64,000 nucleotides of DNA, from NCBI GenBank assembly GCA_017649745.1, contig JAGCGE010000152.1, forward strand, positions 8,734-72,733. Direction: 5' to 3'. Positions 18,784 to 26,856 of this stretch are shown here, in pieces. The position numbers were made by a program, and so were the translations under genes. The notes under the pieces were generated by a model. It searched no databases and had not been told where the DNA came from. It saw nothing but the letters and a program-made list of their open reading frames with translations. Numbering within the stretch: position 1 is the first letter of the stretch; every line of letters begins with the position of its first letter. Source of the stretch: Clostridiales bacterium. Its GTDB lineage: Bacteria > Bacillota_A > Clostridia > Saccharofermentanales > Saccharofermentanaceae.

Positions 18784-19158
18784 ATGTTTAATATCTTCGA
18801 CAAGCAACTCCTGAAAATCACTCAAGGCAACAGCGTAGAGGTACTCATCACGCTAACCGATACTGATACGGGACTTCCTATCACGATTGGGGAAGGCGAT
18901 AAAGTTCTTTTCACTGTGAAAAATCAAAATGGAATCACGGTGATTCAGAAAACGCTCACTAGCAACGACCTGGCTGAAGACGGTTATAGCATCATCATGA
19001 CGGTACTTCCGGAAGAAACAAACATCATGACCGGTGAGTACCCATATGATGTGTTGCTTGTTACTCTTGACGGTCAGGCGGTTACGTTCATTTCCTCGAC
19101 TGTTATCATTACTCCTGCTGTCGGACTTTATACCGATGTTGGGGGTGGTGACTCGTGA
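18784..19158 (+). CDS. Baseplate upper protein-like (BppU N-terminal type)
   Basis: 124 aa with AAGGAGG 9 nt before ATG. The pattern (LKITQGNSVEVLITLTDTDTGLPI, DKVLFTVKNQNGITVIQKTL, GEYPYDVLLVT, ISSTVIITPAVG) is that of the Ig-like N-terminal domain found in Firmicutes baseplate upper and fibre proteins. Here it stands alone. Its end overlaps the next start (GTGA). Confidence 0.6.
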   Translation: MFNIFDKQLLKITQGNSVEVLITLTDTDTGLPITIGEGDKVLFTVKNQNGITVIQKTLTSNDLAEDGYSIIMTVLPEETNIMTGEYPYDVLLVTLDGQAVTFISSTVIITPAVGLYTDVGGGDS

Positions 19159-19556
19159 GCAACATTCAGCATGGCGGAATTAGTGGCTCTATCTCGGATC
19201 ACCATGTATCTGGAACAGCATCTGCCGTTCAGAGAATAACCGGATCGATGAACTCCGGCAGTTCTGGTGGCCGTAAAGAGGTCATCTCAAATACGACAGA
19301 AGCATGGAACTCCAATCCGAGACTCAAATCTATCAAAGACATCGTGTATGTTTATACAGATTATAAGGTCGTCAATGGTCAGCCCGTACCTGGTATCAAG
19401 ATCGGTGACGGACTGGCTTATGTCGTTGACTTACCTTTTGTGTCATCCGGAACTGACATAACACAAGAGCAAATCGATTTCTGGAATGGTAAGTGCTCGG
19501 TCATGATCGATCGCGAAGACCCTGAGCACGCCATATTCTACACAGATCAACGATAA
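19155..19556 (+). CDS. Baseplate-associated protein
   Basis: 133 aa from GTG at 19155, overlapping the previous gene. The N-terminus is Gly/Ser-rich (GGISGSISDHHVSGTASAV). The middle has NPRLKSIKDIVYVYTDYK...PGIKIGDGLAYVVDLPF, a segment I recall in small Firmicutes phage tail-tip proteins. It sits between a BppU-like protein and a fibre-type protein and is most likely a structural component of the tail tip. Confidence 0.5.
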   Translation: MSNIQHGGISGSISDHHVSGTASAVQRITGSMNSGSSGGRKEVISNTTEAWNSNPRLKSIKDIVYVYTDYKVVNGQPVPGIKIGDGLAYVVDLPFVSSGTDITQEQIDFWNGKCSVMIDREDPEHAIFYTDQR

Positions 19557-19568
19557 GGAGGAATTATC

Positions 19569-20120
19569 ATGGCCGATATTAGTAGGATTACACTGCCGTC
19601 AGGCACCACTTATGAGATTAAGGATGCTGTCGCGCGAATGAATCAGTCCGGTGCGATGCACTATCTTGGCATTACATCAACCGCTATTACGGATGGCTCC
19701 ACGACTGCCACGATCACGATCGAATCCCAAACTGTCACCCTCGGCACTTCAGATGCGGGTGCAGTTGTTATTTATGGCGAAAGAGAATATGTCTGGAACG
19801 GTTCGAAGTGGCAGGAATTCGGTTCTACCGGCTCTCTGAAGGCACTGGCATTTAAGGATTCTGCTTCTGGGGCATATACGCCTGCCGGTAGCTGTTCGGG
19901 TACAGCAGTCACTCTCGCTACTACGACCGTAAACTCCATTACGGCGGTTGGCGAGCTCCCGAGTTTGACAATGAGCGTGACTAACGAAGTCCTGACCATT
20001 GCGTTCTCCCAGGGTTCACTTCCGACTAAGGGCGGAGATACGACAGTTGCTACCGGTACGGTCAGCTCTGTCACTCAGCCAACATTCTCTGGCACCCCAG
20101 CAACGATCGAGGTCTCGTAA
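19569..20120 (+). CDS. Tail fibre-type protein
   Basis: 183 aa. Starts ADISRITLPSGTTYEIKDAVAR, a common N-terminus of Firmicutes phage tail fibres, followed by GAMHYLGITSTAITDGSTTATI and a Thr/Ser-rich beta region to the end. AAGGAGG precedes the ATG. It probably trimerises to form a short fibre or shaft at the tail tip. Confidence 0.6.
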   Translation: MADISRITLPSGTTYEIKDAVARMNQSGAMHYLGITSTAITDGSTTATITIESQTVTLGTSDAGAVVIYGEREYVWNGSKWQEFGSTGSLKALAFKDSASGAYTPAGSCSGTAVTLATTTVNSITAVGELPSLTMSVTNEVLTIAFSQGSLPTKGGDTTVATGTVSSVTQPTFSGTPATIEVS

Positions 20121-20135
20121 AGGTGGTGACCTATT

Positions 20136-21191
20136 ATGTCGGAACCATATATCTCTGGCATGATCATCCCGATCGATGGTAAGAACGTGCTTCATAATTT
20201 TCGGGACATTGAATGCCATGCCGCGCTGATTGAACAGGTTGATAGTGGTCCGAAGAATATTGCTGACGGAAGACGTTCGAATGCATCGACAGGTGGCGTA
20301 GCTTTTACGTTTGCAGATGACGGAACCTTCTTAGCAGATGCGACGGCCACAAATAAAAAATCGACTAGCGCTATTATGTTACAGCTCTGCACGTTCACTC
20401 CTAAAGCAGGCGAGACGTATGTGCTGTCCGGTTGTCCGTCTGGAGGCGCTACGAATTCTTATGCGCTTCGTGTCACTACCTCCGATGATACGACACTTGC
20501 ATGGGACACTGGATCTGGGGTTGTATTCACGGCATCGTCAAGCGATCCTCTGATCGTAAAGTGTTCGATAAAGTCCGGGATAGTCATTGATAATATGCCG
20601 TTCCGGCCGATGATCTGCACCAAGGCTGCTTGGGACATTAGTTATGCATATAAAGCATATGTCGATTATGATGATGCTCTTGTAGAGCTAGTCGATAGCG
20701 GCCCTAAGAATGTGTTGGAAATGACCCAAACCCAAACATCGATCACACGTTCAAATGGAAATAGCTCCATGACAGCCGTTTATGATAAGACGGCCGGAAC
20801 CATTACGTTAACTGGCACACATTATTCGGCTGATAGTGCCTTTGCTTTCGAATTTTACAGCGGAAACGCAGTTGATACGAGACAAATTCCAGCAGGCACG
20901 TATCATTTGTCCGGCTGTTATCCTGGAGGTTCGACATCAACATGGCGTGCAGTCTTAACTAACATCTCCGGCGCGGTCGATATCGGTAACGGCGCCTACT
21001 TTACCATCACAGAACAGACATATTGTGCATATCGTATTTTAGTGTCTGGTAACTGCACTCTCGATGGAGCGGTGTTCTACCCCATGGTGTGTCCGAAATC
21101 ACTGTGGGGTGTTTCAAAAGCGTTTAAACCGTATCGCCCGAGTTATCAAGACCTGTATAACATGGTCAAGGCACTTCAAAATGGAACTTAA
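20136..21191 (+). CDS. Putative receptor-binding protein with internal duplication
   Basis: 351 aa. Two related halves can be seen: each starts with VELVDSGPKN or IEQVDSGPKN, continues with a GTYHLSGCYPGGSTST / GETYVLSGCPSGGATN strand, and ends FYPMVCPKSLWGVSKAFKPY / FRPMICTKAAWDISYAYKAY. This fold pattern resembles carbohydrate-binding-like jelly rolls, but that is inference. It is the last tail gene before the lysis cassette, where the host-receptor protein is often found. Confidence 0.55.
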   Translation: MSEPYISGMIIPIDGKNVLHNFRDIECHAALIEQVDSGPKNIADGRRSNASTGGVAFTFADDGTFLADATATNKKSTSAIMLQLCTFTPKAGETYVLSGCPSGGATNSYALRVTTSDDTTLAWDTGSGVVFTASSSDPLIVKCSIKSGIVIDNMPFRPMICTKAAWDISYAYKAYVDYDDALVELVDSGPKNVLEMTQTQTSITRSNGNSSMTAVYDKTAGTITLTGTHYSADSAFAFEFYSGNAVDTRQIPAGTYHLSGCYPGGSTSTWRAVLTNISGAVDIGNGAYFTITEQTYCAYRILVSGNCTLDGAVFYPMVCPKSLWGVSKAFKPYRPSYQDLYNMVKALQNGT

Positions 21192-21203
21192 AGGAGGAAT
21201 GAT

Positions 21204-21626
21204 ATGAAATACATTATCATGCTACTGATCGTCATTGGCTTGGCGGTCGTAGACTTCATCACAGGAATCATCAAGGCGTATGTCAAACAGGATGTCAGTT
21301 CACAGAAGATGAGAACTGGCGGTCTCAATAAGGTTATGGAAATCCTCATCATGACTACTGCGTGCGGTCTTGAAATCGGGATCACGGCACTCGGTAAGTT
21401 CTATAACGAACCCAAATTGGCTGCTATCGGTGGCGCAGTTGCTGCCGGAGCAGTATTTTTGTATATCGTCGTCATGGAACTCATCAGCATCCTTGAGAAT
21501 TATGCCGAAACCAATCCGGACGCTAAATGGGCGTCCAATCTCGTAAAGAAGCTTCGTGTTTTCCAGCAGAATGCAGAAAAGGAGGATAAAGATGTTTCTT
21601 CAGAAAGAGTGTCCAAAACCGAATGA
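21204..21626 (+). CDS. Holin (phage_holin_4 / toxin-secretion type)
   Basis: 140 aa. The protein has an N-terminal membrane segment (IIMLLIVIGLAVVDFITGIIKAY) with the D-F-x-T-G motif of the phage_holin_4 family, two further membrane segments (about residues 47-65 and 72-95), and a charged C-terminus. It overlaps the endolysin gene by 35 nt. It would form membrane lesions that release the endolysin at the end of the lytic cycle. Confidence 0.85.
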   Translation: MKYIIMLLIVIGLAVVDFITGIIKAYVKQDVSSQKMRTGGLNKVMEILIMTTACGLEIGITALGKFYNEPKLAAIGGAVAAGAVFLYIVVMELISILENYAETNPDAKWASNLVKKLRVFQQNAEKEDKDVSSERVSKTE

Positions 21627-22317
21627 TCCTTTCTTCAACACGGCTGCTAACGGCGGCGTAAGTACATGCATCGTTATCAAGAACTGTGCATACGGTTTGA
21701 ATACGCTTCCGAACTGTGTAGCTGGCGCAGTTAACTCGTTCAACAAAGCCGCGTGCGAGGATATCACCAAACCGGTGTTCAAGTATCTGAACTATCCGCC
21801 GAATGCCGAAAATATTCTCGACTACGCAAAGAAGCAGGGACTCAAGACCTCAATGATACCTGAACTCGCCAGTATTATGGTGTTCCGTAAAGGGGCGACT
21901 CTAAACAGCTCTGACGGTGCTGGTCACGTAATCTTCGTGAATCAGCTCGACGATGACCTCACAGTTCACTCGTCTGAGTCGGAATACAACGGCCGTACAT
22001 GGGTTAATAACCTGTACAAGAACATATTCCCCGATCTTTATCGAGGCGTTAAGAACTCGGCTACTTACGTAAAGCAGTTGCAGGAAAAACTCGCTACTGT
22101 GAAGTCTCCGAAAGGCGGATTCTATCTGCGTAAAACCGAAATCGATGGCGACTTCGGCACCATTACGTTTGGAGCTCTTCTTGCTTATCAGTACGACTAT
22201 AAGCTGGAAGTAGATGGCGTTTGTGGACCGATGACTAAGAAGTCCCTTGGTCTTGTGAACTACGTCTACGGCTCGGCGTACACCTATATCGGCAGCGTTC
22301 TGCTTCCGAAAACATAA
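21592..22317 (+). CDS. Endolysin: CHAP-like peptidase/amidase with peptidoglycan-binding domain
   Basis: 241 aa from ATG 21592, chosen for AAAAGGAGG 6 nt upstream; it lies inside the holin gene. N-terminal domain (residues 1-140) has candidate catalytic Cys in LPNCVAGAVNSF and His in GAGHVIFVNQL, the arrangement of CHAP-type cell-wall hydrolases. Residues about 155-225 (YVKQLQEKLATVK...IDGDFGTITFGALLAYQYDY...VDGVCGPMTKKSL) are a PG_binding_1-like repeat. No signal peptide, so release depends on the holin. Confidence 0.85.
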   Translation: MFLQKECPKPNDPFFNTAANGGVSTCIVIKNCAYGLNTLPNCVAGAVNSFNKAACEDITKPVFKYLNYPPNAENILDYAKKQGLKTSMIPELASIMVFRKGATLNSSDGAGHVIFVNQLDDDLTVHSSESEYNGRTWVNNLYKNIFPDLYRGVKNSATYVKQLQEKLATVKSPKGGFYLRKTEIDGDFGTITFGALLAYQYDYKLEVDGVCGPMTKKSLGLVNYVYGSAYTYIGSVLLPKT

Positions 22318-22374
22318 ACTCACTAATTCATCACACTACCAACCACACCAATACAACGTAACAGGAGATTCACC

Positions 22375-22761
22375 ATGTTTATCAAATTCAACGAAAATCC
22401 GTGCGGAAAGACGACAGGCGACTGCGTCATCCGTGCTATTTCCATCGCCGAAAACAAACCATGGCGGCAGATATACCTCGCATTGTGTGTCGAGGGGTAT
22501 GCCGAATGCTCTTTTGGCGATGACAACAAGACGTGGGAAGGGTATCTGAAAAGTATCGGATACCGTCGTTTCAATCTTCCCGAAACAAAAGGATACAGCC
22601 TCTCTGATTTCGCAAACGCGCATAAGGAAGGCAAGTATATCGTCGGAACGGGGTCTCATGCGGTCGCGGTTGTCAACGGTGACATCATCGACGCGTGGGA
22701 CTCTTCTGGCGAAATCCCGCTCTATTACTACTCGAAAATAGATGACGGGGGTGAAGAATAA
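22375..22761 (+). CDS. C39/papain-like cysteine peptidase-fold protein
   Basis: 128 aa. Carries a candidate catalytic set: Cys17 in TTGDCVIRAISIA, His in GTGSHAVAVVNGDIIDAWDS with a following Asp. This pattern is that of small papain/C39-fold peptidases common in Firmicutes phages. The substrate is unknown. It begins a five-gene block after the endolysin that ends at the strong hairpin near 25.55 kb. It could process one of the neighbouring proteins or act on the cell wall; neither can be decided from sequence. Confidence 0.6.
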   Translation: MFIKFNENPCGKTTGDCVIRAISIAENKPWRQIYLALCVEGYAECSFGDDNKTWEGYLKSIGYRRFNLPETKGYSLSDFANAHKEGKYIVGTGSHAVAVVNGDIIDAWDSSGEIPLYYYSKIDDGGEE

Positions 22762-23207
22762 TGGCGATGCCGTACTTCCCCGCGTCTTACGGTTATCCAA
22801 CACCGTTTATGCCTTCGATGCAGCCGAATCCATTCACTCAGCAGCAACCGCAATCTCAAAACGGACTGATAGTTGCATGGGTTCAAGGTGAAGCTGCTAT
22901 GAAGTCTTTTGGTCTCGGTCCGAATCAGAAAGCGTTCCTCTTCAATACTGAGGAAAACAACTTCGGCATAAAGACCACGGATGCAAACGGGATGCCAAAT
23001 CCCCTTGAGATGTTTGCATATTACCGAATTAACCAAGACAATAAGCAACAGACACCGCCAAATCAAGCCTCTCCGCCTCCTACTATCGACACTTCGTTAT
23101 TCGTAACCAAGGAAGAACTCGATAACAGGATACTCGAATTGATGGTCGAGCTCGAGGATAAGAGCCGAAATCAAAATGGAAAGGGAGAGAAACAGAATGG
23201 CAAGTGA
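22761..23207 (+). CDS. Pro/Gln-rich protein of unknown function
   Basis: 148 aa, start overlapping the previous stop (TAATGG). The N-terminus is Pro/Phe/Gln-rich (YFPASYGYPTPFMPSMQPNP), the middle has a short globular region (WVQGEAAMKSFGLGPNQKAFLFNTEENNFGIKT), followed by a Pro-rich linker and a C-terminal coiled-coil-like helix (TKEELDNRILELMVELED). It reminds me of proteins coded next to C39-like peptidases in gut phages, but I cannot assign a role. Confidence 0.6.
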   Translation: MAMPYFPASYGYPTPFMPSMQPNPFTQQQPQSQNGLIVAWVQGEAAMKSFGLGPNQKAFLFNTEENNFGIKTTDANGMPNPLEMFAYYRINQDNKQQTPPNQASPPPTIDTSLFVTKEELDNRILELMVELEDKSRNQNGKGEKQNGK

Positions 23208-23433
23208 ACTGTATGATAAAATTGGGCCGGGGCAAACACCCGTCCAACAAACACAACAAAACCCTAAAGAAGTTGCACTTAATTTGTTAAGACAGCAGGG
23301 TTTCACCATAACCAAAGAACAGGAAAACGATCCTAACGCTTTAATGCGGATGGTTCTTAATTCTGGTTCTATATACCAAAATCGCTTACCAATGGCTCAG
23401 AATGTTCTGATGAGATTCATGGGTAGACGATAA
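23197..23433 (+). CDS. Small conserved protein of unknown function
   Basis: 78 aa from ATG 23197, which lies inside the end of the previous gene and follows GGGAGAG. Polar and Gln-rich N-terminus (GPGQTPVQQTQQNPKEVALNLLRQQGF), then helices ending NVLMRFMGRR. No motif of known function. The gene is followed by about 110 nt of CA-rich leader before the next gene. Confidence 0.55.
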   Translation: MASELYDKIGPGQTPVQQTQQNPKEVALNLLRQQGFTITKEQENDPNALMRMVLNSGSIYQNRLPMAQNVLMRFMGRR

Positions 23434-23543
23434 TCTCACCACACGTCACACCACTATATTCACTTCACATATTCTTTCAGCGAGTGCGCATAAGCTGAAT
23501 GGAATATAAATTCACTACCATTTATAGAAAGGAATTTACCACT

Positions 23544-24431
23544 ATGACAACTGAAAACTCTACCAACAGTATGGTTATGCCTGTTCAGCCGATGTACGGC
23601 TCCGGGTATGGCAACAACGGCGGCTTCGGTCTCGGTGGAGACTGGGCATGGATTCTGCTTCTGCTCGTCCTCGGCGGTGGCTGGGGCGGATTTGGAGGCT
23701 TCGGCGGAATGGGCGGTGCTATGATGGGCGCCGGGATGATGGGAATGGACTTCCTGTACCCGTGGCTCAATAATAGCCAGAACATTAACGACGGCTTCCG
23801 CGATGCACAGCTTCACGATTCGGTGACGTCCGTACGTGACGGCATCTCTGCACTTTCGACTCAGCTCTGCAACTGCTGCGGTGATATGCAGCTTGGTATG
23901 GCTAACGGCTTCAATTCCGTTAACAACTCTGTCTTCAACGCTCAGTCGAACATCTCTCAGCAGCTCAATGCTAACGAGATCGCTAACCTCAATCGTTCTT
24001 TCGCCGAACAGACCGCCAATGCTCAGGGATTCTACAACACCAACACCGGTATTGCAGACCTGAAGTATACTGTCGCTACTGAGAACTGTGCTGACCGTTA
24101 TGAGGCGGCTCAGAACACGAGCAATATCATCAACGCTATCACCGCGGGTGTCCAGTCCATTAAGGACGACCTTTGCGCTGATCGTCTGGCCGCGGCTCAG
24201 AGAGAAGTTGATGCAGAGCGCAGAGAGAACGTCAATCTCCGTTCCCAGCTCAACATGGCTCAGCTCGCTGCTTCTCAGATTGCTCAGAACTCTACCATTA
24301 CTGATTCGGTGTACAACCGCCTGCGCGACTGCCCCGTGAGCACTGTTCCGGTTTACGGATCGCAACCGATTTTCACCTGCCCTGTCAATGTGGCTAATGG
24401 CAATGGCTGTAGCTGCAATGGCTTCAATTAA
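23544..24431 (+). CDS. Gly-rich single-membrane-span protein with long helical tail
   Basis: 295 aa from ATG 23544, preceded by AGAAAGGAA. After a short N-terminus there is DWAWILLLLVLGG (a membrane segment), a Gly/Met-rich patch (GGWGGFGGFGGMGG), and then about 200 residues of polar, Asn/Ala/Gln-rich helix with several Cys pairs (LCNCCGDMQ, CSCNGFN). I recall this type as frequent in Clostridia prophages between lysis and integrase genes, without known function. A virion or envelope role is possible. Confidence 0.6.
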   Translation: MTTENSTNSMVMPVQPMYGSGYGNNGGFGLGGDWAWILLLLVLGGGWGGFGGFGGMGGAMMGAGMMGMDFLYPWLNNSQNINDGFRDAQLHDSVTSVRDGISALSTQLCNCCGDMQLGMANGFNSVNNSVFNAQSNISQQLNANEIANLNRSFAEQTANAQGFYNTNTGIADLKYTVATENCADRYEAAQNTSNIINAITAGVQSIKDDLCADRLAAAQREVDAERRENVNLRSQLNMAQLAASQIAQNSTITDSVYNRLRDCPVSTVPVYGSQPIFTCPVNVANGNGCSCNGFN

Positions 24432-24445
24432 GGCGGTGATTCAAA

Positions 24446-24928
24446 ATGGCTGCGGAATACAGCATTGTAACACCTCAGACAGTCCCTCCGGGTCAAGCAT
24501 TTGTCTTCCTTGACGCTCCTTGCCCCTGTAACGAGGGGTTTATCTATAAGAAGAGCGGCGGCATTTTCCTTCTCGCATCCAACGCCCCCGATTCCAACGG
24601 CTGCAACTGCGGTTGTGGCTGTCGTCGAATCTACATGACCGATTACGGAGTTGAATTCCATGGTAACGTGGAGATTCCGGAAGACGGTGAAGTCGAAGAG
24701 ATTTCCATCGGTATCTCGGTCGATGGCGTTGTGGATGTCGCAAGTGTGATGTCTGCCGTTCCCGCTGCCGTAGAGGAGCCTGCAAACGTGGGCTCCAGCA
24801 TTTTGGCAAGCGTTCCGAGTCTTTGTGGCTGTGATAGTATTGCTATCGTCAACACGAGCACCCAACCTGTGACTATTACGAATGGTGTGCTCAGGTTCAG
24901 CTACGAAGGCGTCCGGCGTATAAGATAA
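24446..24928 (+). CDS. Cys-rich protein with beta C-terminal domain
   Basis: 160 aa. A Cys-rich segment (NGCNCGCGCRRIYMTDYG) separates a short N-terminal part from a C-terminal beta-rich domain (VEEISIGISVDGVVDVASVM...SIAIVNTSTQPVTITNGVLRFSYEG) that looks like a small jelly-roll. The Cys cluster may bind metal. No known function. Its ATG lies inside one copy of the TCAAAATGG repeat. Confidence 0.6.
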   Translation: MAAEYSIVTPQTVPPGQAFVFLDAPCPCNEGFIYKKSGGIFLLASNAPDSNGCNCGCGCRRIYMTDYGVEFHGNVEIPEDGEVEEISIGISVDGVVDVASVMSAVPAAVEEPANVGSSILASVPSLCGCDSIAIVNTSTQPVTITNGVLRFSYEGVRRIR

Positions 24929-24944
24929 GAAAGGAGCTATTATA

Positions 24945-25397
24945 ATGAGCATGCAAACGTACTACAACATCAAGAAAATGCTTTGCAAAGAACTCGACAA
25001 CTTCGGTGACAGAGGTCAGATCAAAGATATGGAAGAGCTCAAGACCATCGACATGTTGACTCACGCCATCAAGAGCGTCGCCACTGTGATCGCGATGGAC
25101 GAGGCTAAGTACGAGGGAACATCCGGTCACTATCCGCCGTTCATGTGGGGCGGCAGGTCTTTCGAGGGAAGTGGTCTGTCCAGCCGAGAGAGTCGTGAAG
25201 GCGGTTTCTCCAATGCCCAGCGCAGGAACGCCATGGGTCAGTTCTCCAGAGATGGGAGCTTCGACGAGCGTTCCATGAGACGTTCTCGTGACAGTGAGAT
25301 GGCCAACGAGCTCAAAGAACTGATGTATCGAGCCAAGGATGACGAAACTCGAATGAAGTTCCAGCGGTTTATTATGGACCTCGAAGAGGGCTATTAA
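24945..25397 (+). CDS. Conserved protein of unknown function, last gene of the post-lysis module
   Basis: 150 aa. N-terminal helical part (YYNIKKMLCKELDNFGDRGQ...LKTIDMLTHAIKSVATVIAMDEA), an Arg/Ser/Gly-rich middle (SSRESREGGFSNAQRRNA), and a helical end (ANELKELMYRAKDDETRMKFQRFIMDLEE). It is the last rightward gene before the integrase region. I recognise the pattern from gut Firmicutes prophages but know no function. Confidence 0.6.
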   Translation: MSMQTYYNIKKMLCKELDNFGDRGQIKDMEELKTIDMLTHAIKSVATVIAMDEAKYEGTSGHYPPFMWGGRSFEGSGLSSRESREGGFSNAQRRNAMGQFSRDGSFDERSMRRSRDSEMANELKELMYRAKDDETRMKFQRFIMDLEEGY

Positions 25398-25638
25398 GTA
25401 GCCGTAAAACGCAGTGGAAAGCGGTCGATTCGTATGTTATTCCTACATTTTCGTTTGAAATCCACGTATCTGTGTGATCGCGAAAATATGTGTAATAATT
25501 TTTTCGGCTGTTAGCTACGTCTAACGACACGTAAATACGTATGTTTAGAAGCCGTTAAGGGTGATATGTTGCACTCTTAACGGCTTCATTCATACACCAA
25601 TCATACACCGGCTCCTACTCATACACTATTCATACACC
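25398..25638 (+). other. Candidate phage attachment region (attP)
   Basis: This 241-nt non-coding stretch lies between the late genes and the integrase stop. It contains an inverted repeat GTTAG-CTACGT-CTAAC (25510-25525), a 6-nt-spaced palindrome suitable for tyrosine-recombinase core sites, then a 12-bp hairpin (25548-25587), then four direct copies of TCATACAC (25590-25597, 25601-25608, 25619-25626, 25630-25637) that look like integrase arm sites. Position beside the integrase is the normal one for attP. The core assignment is inference. Confidence 0.5.
25548..25587. terminator. 12-bp hairpin, possible bidirectional terminator
   Basis: GAAGCCGTTAAG (25548-25559) is perfectly repeated in inverse as CTTAACGGCTTC (25576-25587) around a 16-nt loop. 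It separates the rightward late operon from the leftward integrase gene. There is no T-run on either side, so termination is not proven, and it could instead be part of attP. Confidence 0.55.
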
Positions 25639-26787
25639 CTATTTTATTTTTTGTATCTCCAAATTGAGCCATTGGAAGTCACGCTTAGTATAAACCCGCT
25701 CGGTGAGGTCATCAATGGCGTGTCCCACTAGCAGCTTTATTGCATATTCGTCTACTCCACACTTCTTGGCATGGGTTACGAATCGAACACGGCAGTCATG
25801 GGGAGTGTGCTCTCTCAATTCGAGTCTTTTGATGGTATCGACGAATCCTTGGCGATAACGTTCGTAATGGATTCCGCCAAATAGGTATTCCGAGTCTGAA
25901 TCGATATACCGTTCAATAATAGGACGTATCTTATCATGAATCGGTACCATTCGGTTACGTCCGGCATCAGTCTTAGATCCGCCGGTCATGCATCCAATCG
26001 ACATGTCGATATCGGATTTCTTGAGACTACACAACTCGGTAGGACGCCAACCCGAGTAGCATTGGACAAGGATCATGTCTACCCACTTGTCTTCGCCGAC
26101 GTGCAGCCATAGTGTATCTATCTCGTCGTCCGTAAATGTCCGATGAGCGTCTGGGTTGCGCTTGTAACTCTCGACCTTGAAATCACGGGCGTAGTTATGC
26201 TCAATCATTTCGTATTCGACGGCATAATCCAGCATCTGGTTTAATACCATCTTTATATGAGCTTTTACTGTTTGTGGAGCATCGCTTGATTCGATGAGAG
26301 TTTTCATATGCCGGATACGGATGTCTTTCACTTTCATGTCATATATTGGAGTGCATTGTTTCCAGGCTCCGGTTATGTAATGGTGACTACCCTCAGACTT
26401 CATCTTTTTCAGATGTTGCACAGACCATCTATTATATAGTTCATTCATGGTGATGTCGTTATTGAAGTCGTACGGATTCTTATTGTACTCGATCAGCGCA
26501 GCATAGGCGTCATTATACGTTTCAAAATAGGATTCCGGTTTCAGGAGTCGGCATATAGGACGTCCCTCTTTTGTCTTCCCGACAGATACCATGGCTCTGA
26601 ATGGTTTCCGTAAACCTTTACCCTTGATCTCGGTTATCTGTCCGAAACCGTTTGGAAGCCGTTTCCTTTTATTTCGACGAGGAGCTCGTTTGGGTTTCTC
26701 TTCTGTTTTTAGCGGATAGCCACAATGCGGACAAGTGATAGCTTTATCGCTCACTTGGAGCTCGCATTCAGGACATTTTACTAGCAT
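25639..26787 (-). CDS. int: Tyrosine recombinase integrase with N-terminal zinc ribbon
   Basis: 382 aa. Residues 1-25 form a zinc ribbon (CPECELQ...CPHCGYPL), followed by an arm-binding region and a SAM-like core-binding domain. The catalytic domain has Arg in SGWRPTELCSL, Lys in GGSKTDAGRNRM, HDCR, LVGHAIDD and the nucleophile Tyr in ERVYTKRDF. It would integrate and excise the phage at attP/attB. The start is ATG 26787, with GGAGG 7 nt upstream. It is driven leftward by a consensus sigma-A-type promoter that overlaps copies of the arm-like repeat, which suggests self-regulation. Confidence 0.93.
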   Translation of the reverse strand: MLVKCPECELQVSDKAITCPHCGYPLKTEEKPKRAPRRNKRKRLPNGFGQITEIKGKGLRKPFRAMVSVGKTKEGRPICRLLKPESYFETYNDAYAALIEYNKNPYDFNNDITMNELYNRWSVQHLKKMKSEGSHHYITGAWKQCTPIYDMKVKDIRIRHMKTLIESSDAPQTVKAHIKMVLNQMLDYAVEYEMIEHNYARDFKVESYKRNPDAHRTFTDDEIDTLWLHVGEDKWVDMILVQCYSGWRPTELCSLKKSDIDMSIGCMTGGSKTDAGRNRMVPIHDKIRPIIERYIDSDSEYLFGGIHYERYRQGFVDTIKRLELREHTPHDCRVRFVTHAKKCGVDEYAIKLLVGHAIDDLTERVYTKRDFQWLNLEIQKIK

Positions 26788-26834
26788 TCATACACCTCCA
26801 TTCATACACCGTATTATACCATGGAAGTGTATGA
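26787..26834. repeat. Three TTCATACAC repeats in the integrase promoter and leader
   Basis: Direct copies TTCATACACC at 26787-26796 and 26801-26810, and an inverted copy GTGTATGA at 26827-26834, the same unit as the four copies in the attP candidate. The inverted one lies in the spacer of the integrase promoter. They may let the integrase, or a repressor, control integrase transcription. Confidence 0.65.
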
Positions 26835-26841
26835 ATGTCAA
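26813..26841 (-). promoter_or_regulatory. Consensus sigma70/sigmaA promoter of the integrase
   Basis: On the minus strand the perfect boxes TTGACA and TATAAT are separated by exactly 17 nt (-35 at 26836-26841, -10 at 26813-26818), 26 nt before the integrase start codon. This is a host-type promoter and unlike the CGCGAAA elements found elsewhere in the window. Confidence 0.85.
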
Positions 26842-26856
26842 GACTCGTACACTATT

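Noticed and set aside
25479..25499. CGCGAAA plus TAATAAT in the attP region
   Set aside because: Spacing is 4 nt too short compared with the 16 other copies, and no gene follows.
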